Source of the DNA: Natronomonas moolapensis 8.8.11
Lineage (GTDB): Archaea; Halobacteriota; Halobacteria; Halobacteriales; Haloarculaceae
Assembly: GCF_000591055.1 (NCBI RefSeq)
Contig: NC_020388.1
Location: forward strand, 1,426,001 to 1,490,000
Reading direction: 5' to 3'
DNA: 64,000 nt
The notes beneath the pieces are model-generated. The model was not told the origin of the DNA and made no database searches. It saw only the letters and a program-made list of their open reading frames with translations. Position 1 is the stretch's first letter. Each line of letters begins with the position of its first letter. This document shows positions 63,858 through 64,000 of the stretch, in pieces. Position numbers and translations under genes: made by a program.

Positions 63858-64000
63858 ATGAATACACACGAATTAACGGACGTTGGAATAAAAAGGGATG
63901 CGAACGAAGACGCCGTTCTGACAGCCTCAATCGGGGAACAGTACCTACTGGTTGTTGCGGACGGAATGGGAGGTCACGCTGCCGGTGACGTTGCAAGCGA
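63858..64000 (+). CDS. PP2C-family protein phosphatase, 5' part
   Basis: The first 47 codons read [20 protein letters not shown], then [18 protein letters not shown]. The D-x-N-E-D of metal-binding motif and [11 protein letters not shown] are the two N-terminal signatures of PPM/PP2C Ser/Thr phosphatases (Mn/Mg-dependent). The gene runs off the window at 64000. Thirty bp after the FHA-like gene, it is probably in the same operon and supplies the opposing activity to the kinases. Confidence 0.85.
   Translation, partial: MNTHELTDVGIKRDANEDAVLTASIGEQYLLVVADGMGGHAAGDVAS

Noticed and set aside
1-64000. tRNA or rRNA genes
   Set aside because: No cloverleaf or rRNA-like stretch was noticed in a reading of both strands. 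A covariance-model scan was not possible.

Overview
The window looks like a haloarchaeal replicon. It carries acidic proteins, leaderless genes with TATA boxes about 25 nt upstream of the ATG, two TATA-binding proteins, an Orc1/Cdc6 gene beside origin repeats, KaiC-like and PAS histidine-kinase signalling proteins, Tat signals on secreted proteins, and many haloarchaeal insertion sequences. Bases 1-7150 are GC-rich and chromosome-like. After that the sequence becomes a mosaic typical of a megaplasmid or integrated plasmid. All calls come from reading the sequence; no database search was possible.

Layout. 1-7150: DsbA-like fragment, VOC dioxygenase-like protein, a TnpB element, a KaiC-like/histidine kinase pair and the 3' stump of an ABC-2 permease. 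The permease is cut at about 7150, where AT-richer DNA with a tyrosine integrase begins. 8.5-17.5 kb: IS4-like transposase, NicO-like nickel/cobalt transporter divergent from NikR, small membrane proteins, a parA/partner operon with upstream inverted repeats, DNA polymerase IV and small zinc-ribbon genes. 17.5-29 kb: hypothetical genes, an intact IS5 element with 8-bp target duplication, two near-identical TBPs in opposite orientation, IS66, IS630, a truncated 7TM-PAS histidine kinase, and an origin (seven ORB-like repeats flanking an AT-rich stretch) next to an Orc1/Cdc6 that lacks its Walker B segment. 29-39 kb: decayed genes, a flavoprotein/membrane-protein operon, a CoiA-like nuclease, an IS5 copy with an apparent trmO passenger, and IS6.

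39-64 kb is the most interesting part: a protein-phosphorylation island with six Ser/Thr-kinase-fold proteins of one subfamily. Three are Tat-exported single-pass receptors, one with a PQQ propeller and an active-looking kinase and two with pseudokinase domains. A fourth fuses DnaK, a GrpE-like domain and a kinase in one 1042-residue chain. A fifth joins a multi-pass membrane domain, about eight MIT/TPR-like helical repeats and a kinase. (The count of six kinase folds would require one more; five are seen, three active-looking and two degenerate.) They are followed by a divergent pair of operons sharing two copies of a CTCCA-N3-TGGAG palindrome. One encodes a 179-residue protein and a long coiled-coil protein with a winged-helix-like end. 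The other encodes a small membrane protein, an ESCRT-III/Snf7-like coiled-coil protein, an MIT-AAA ATPase resembling Vps4/CdvC, an FHA-like protein and a PP2C phosphatase that runs off the window.

Working model (inference): membrane-spanning kinases sense envelope or folding state, FHA and PP2C proteins read and erase the phosphorylation, and an ESCRT-like polymer with its AAA disassembler is the output. Each protein family is known, but I do not know a described system with this combination.
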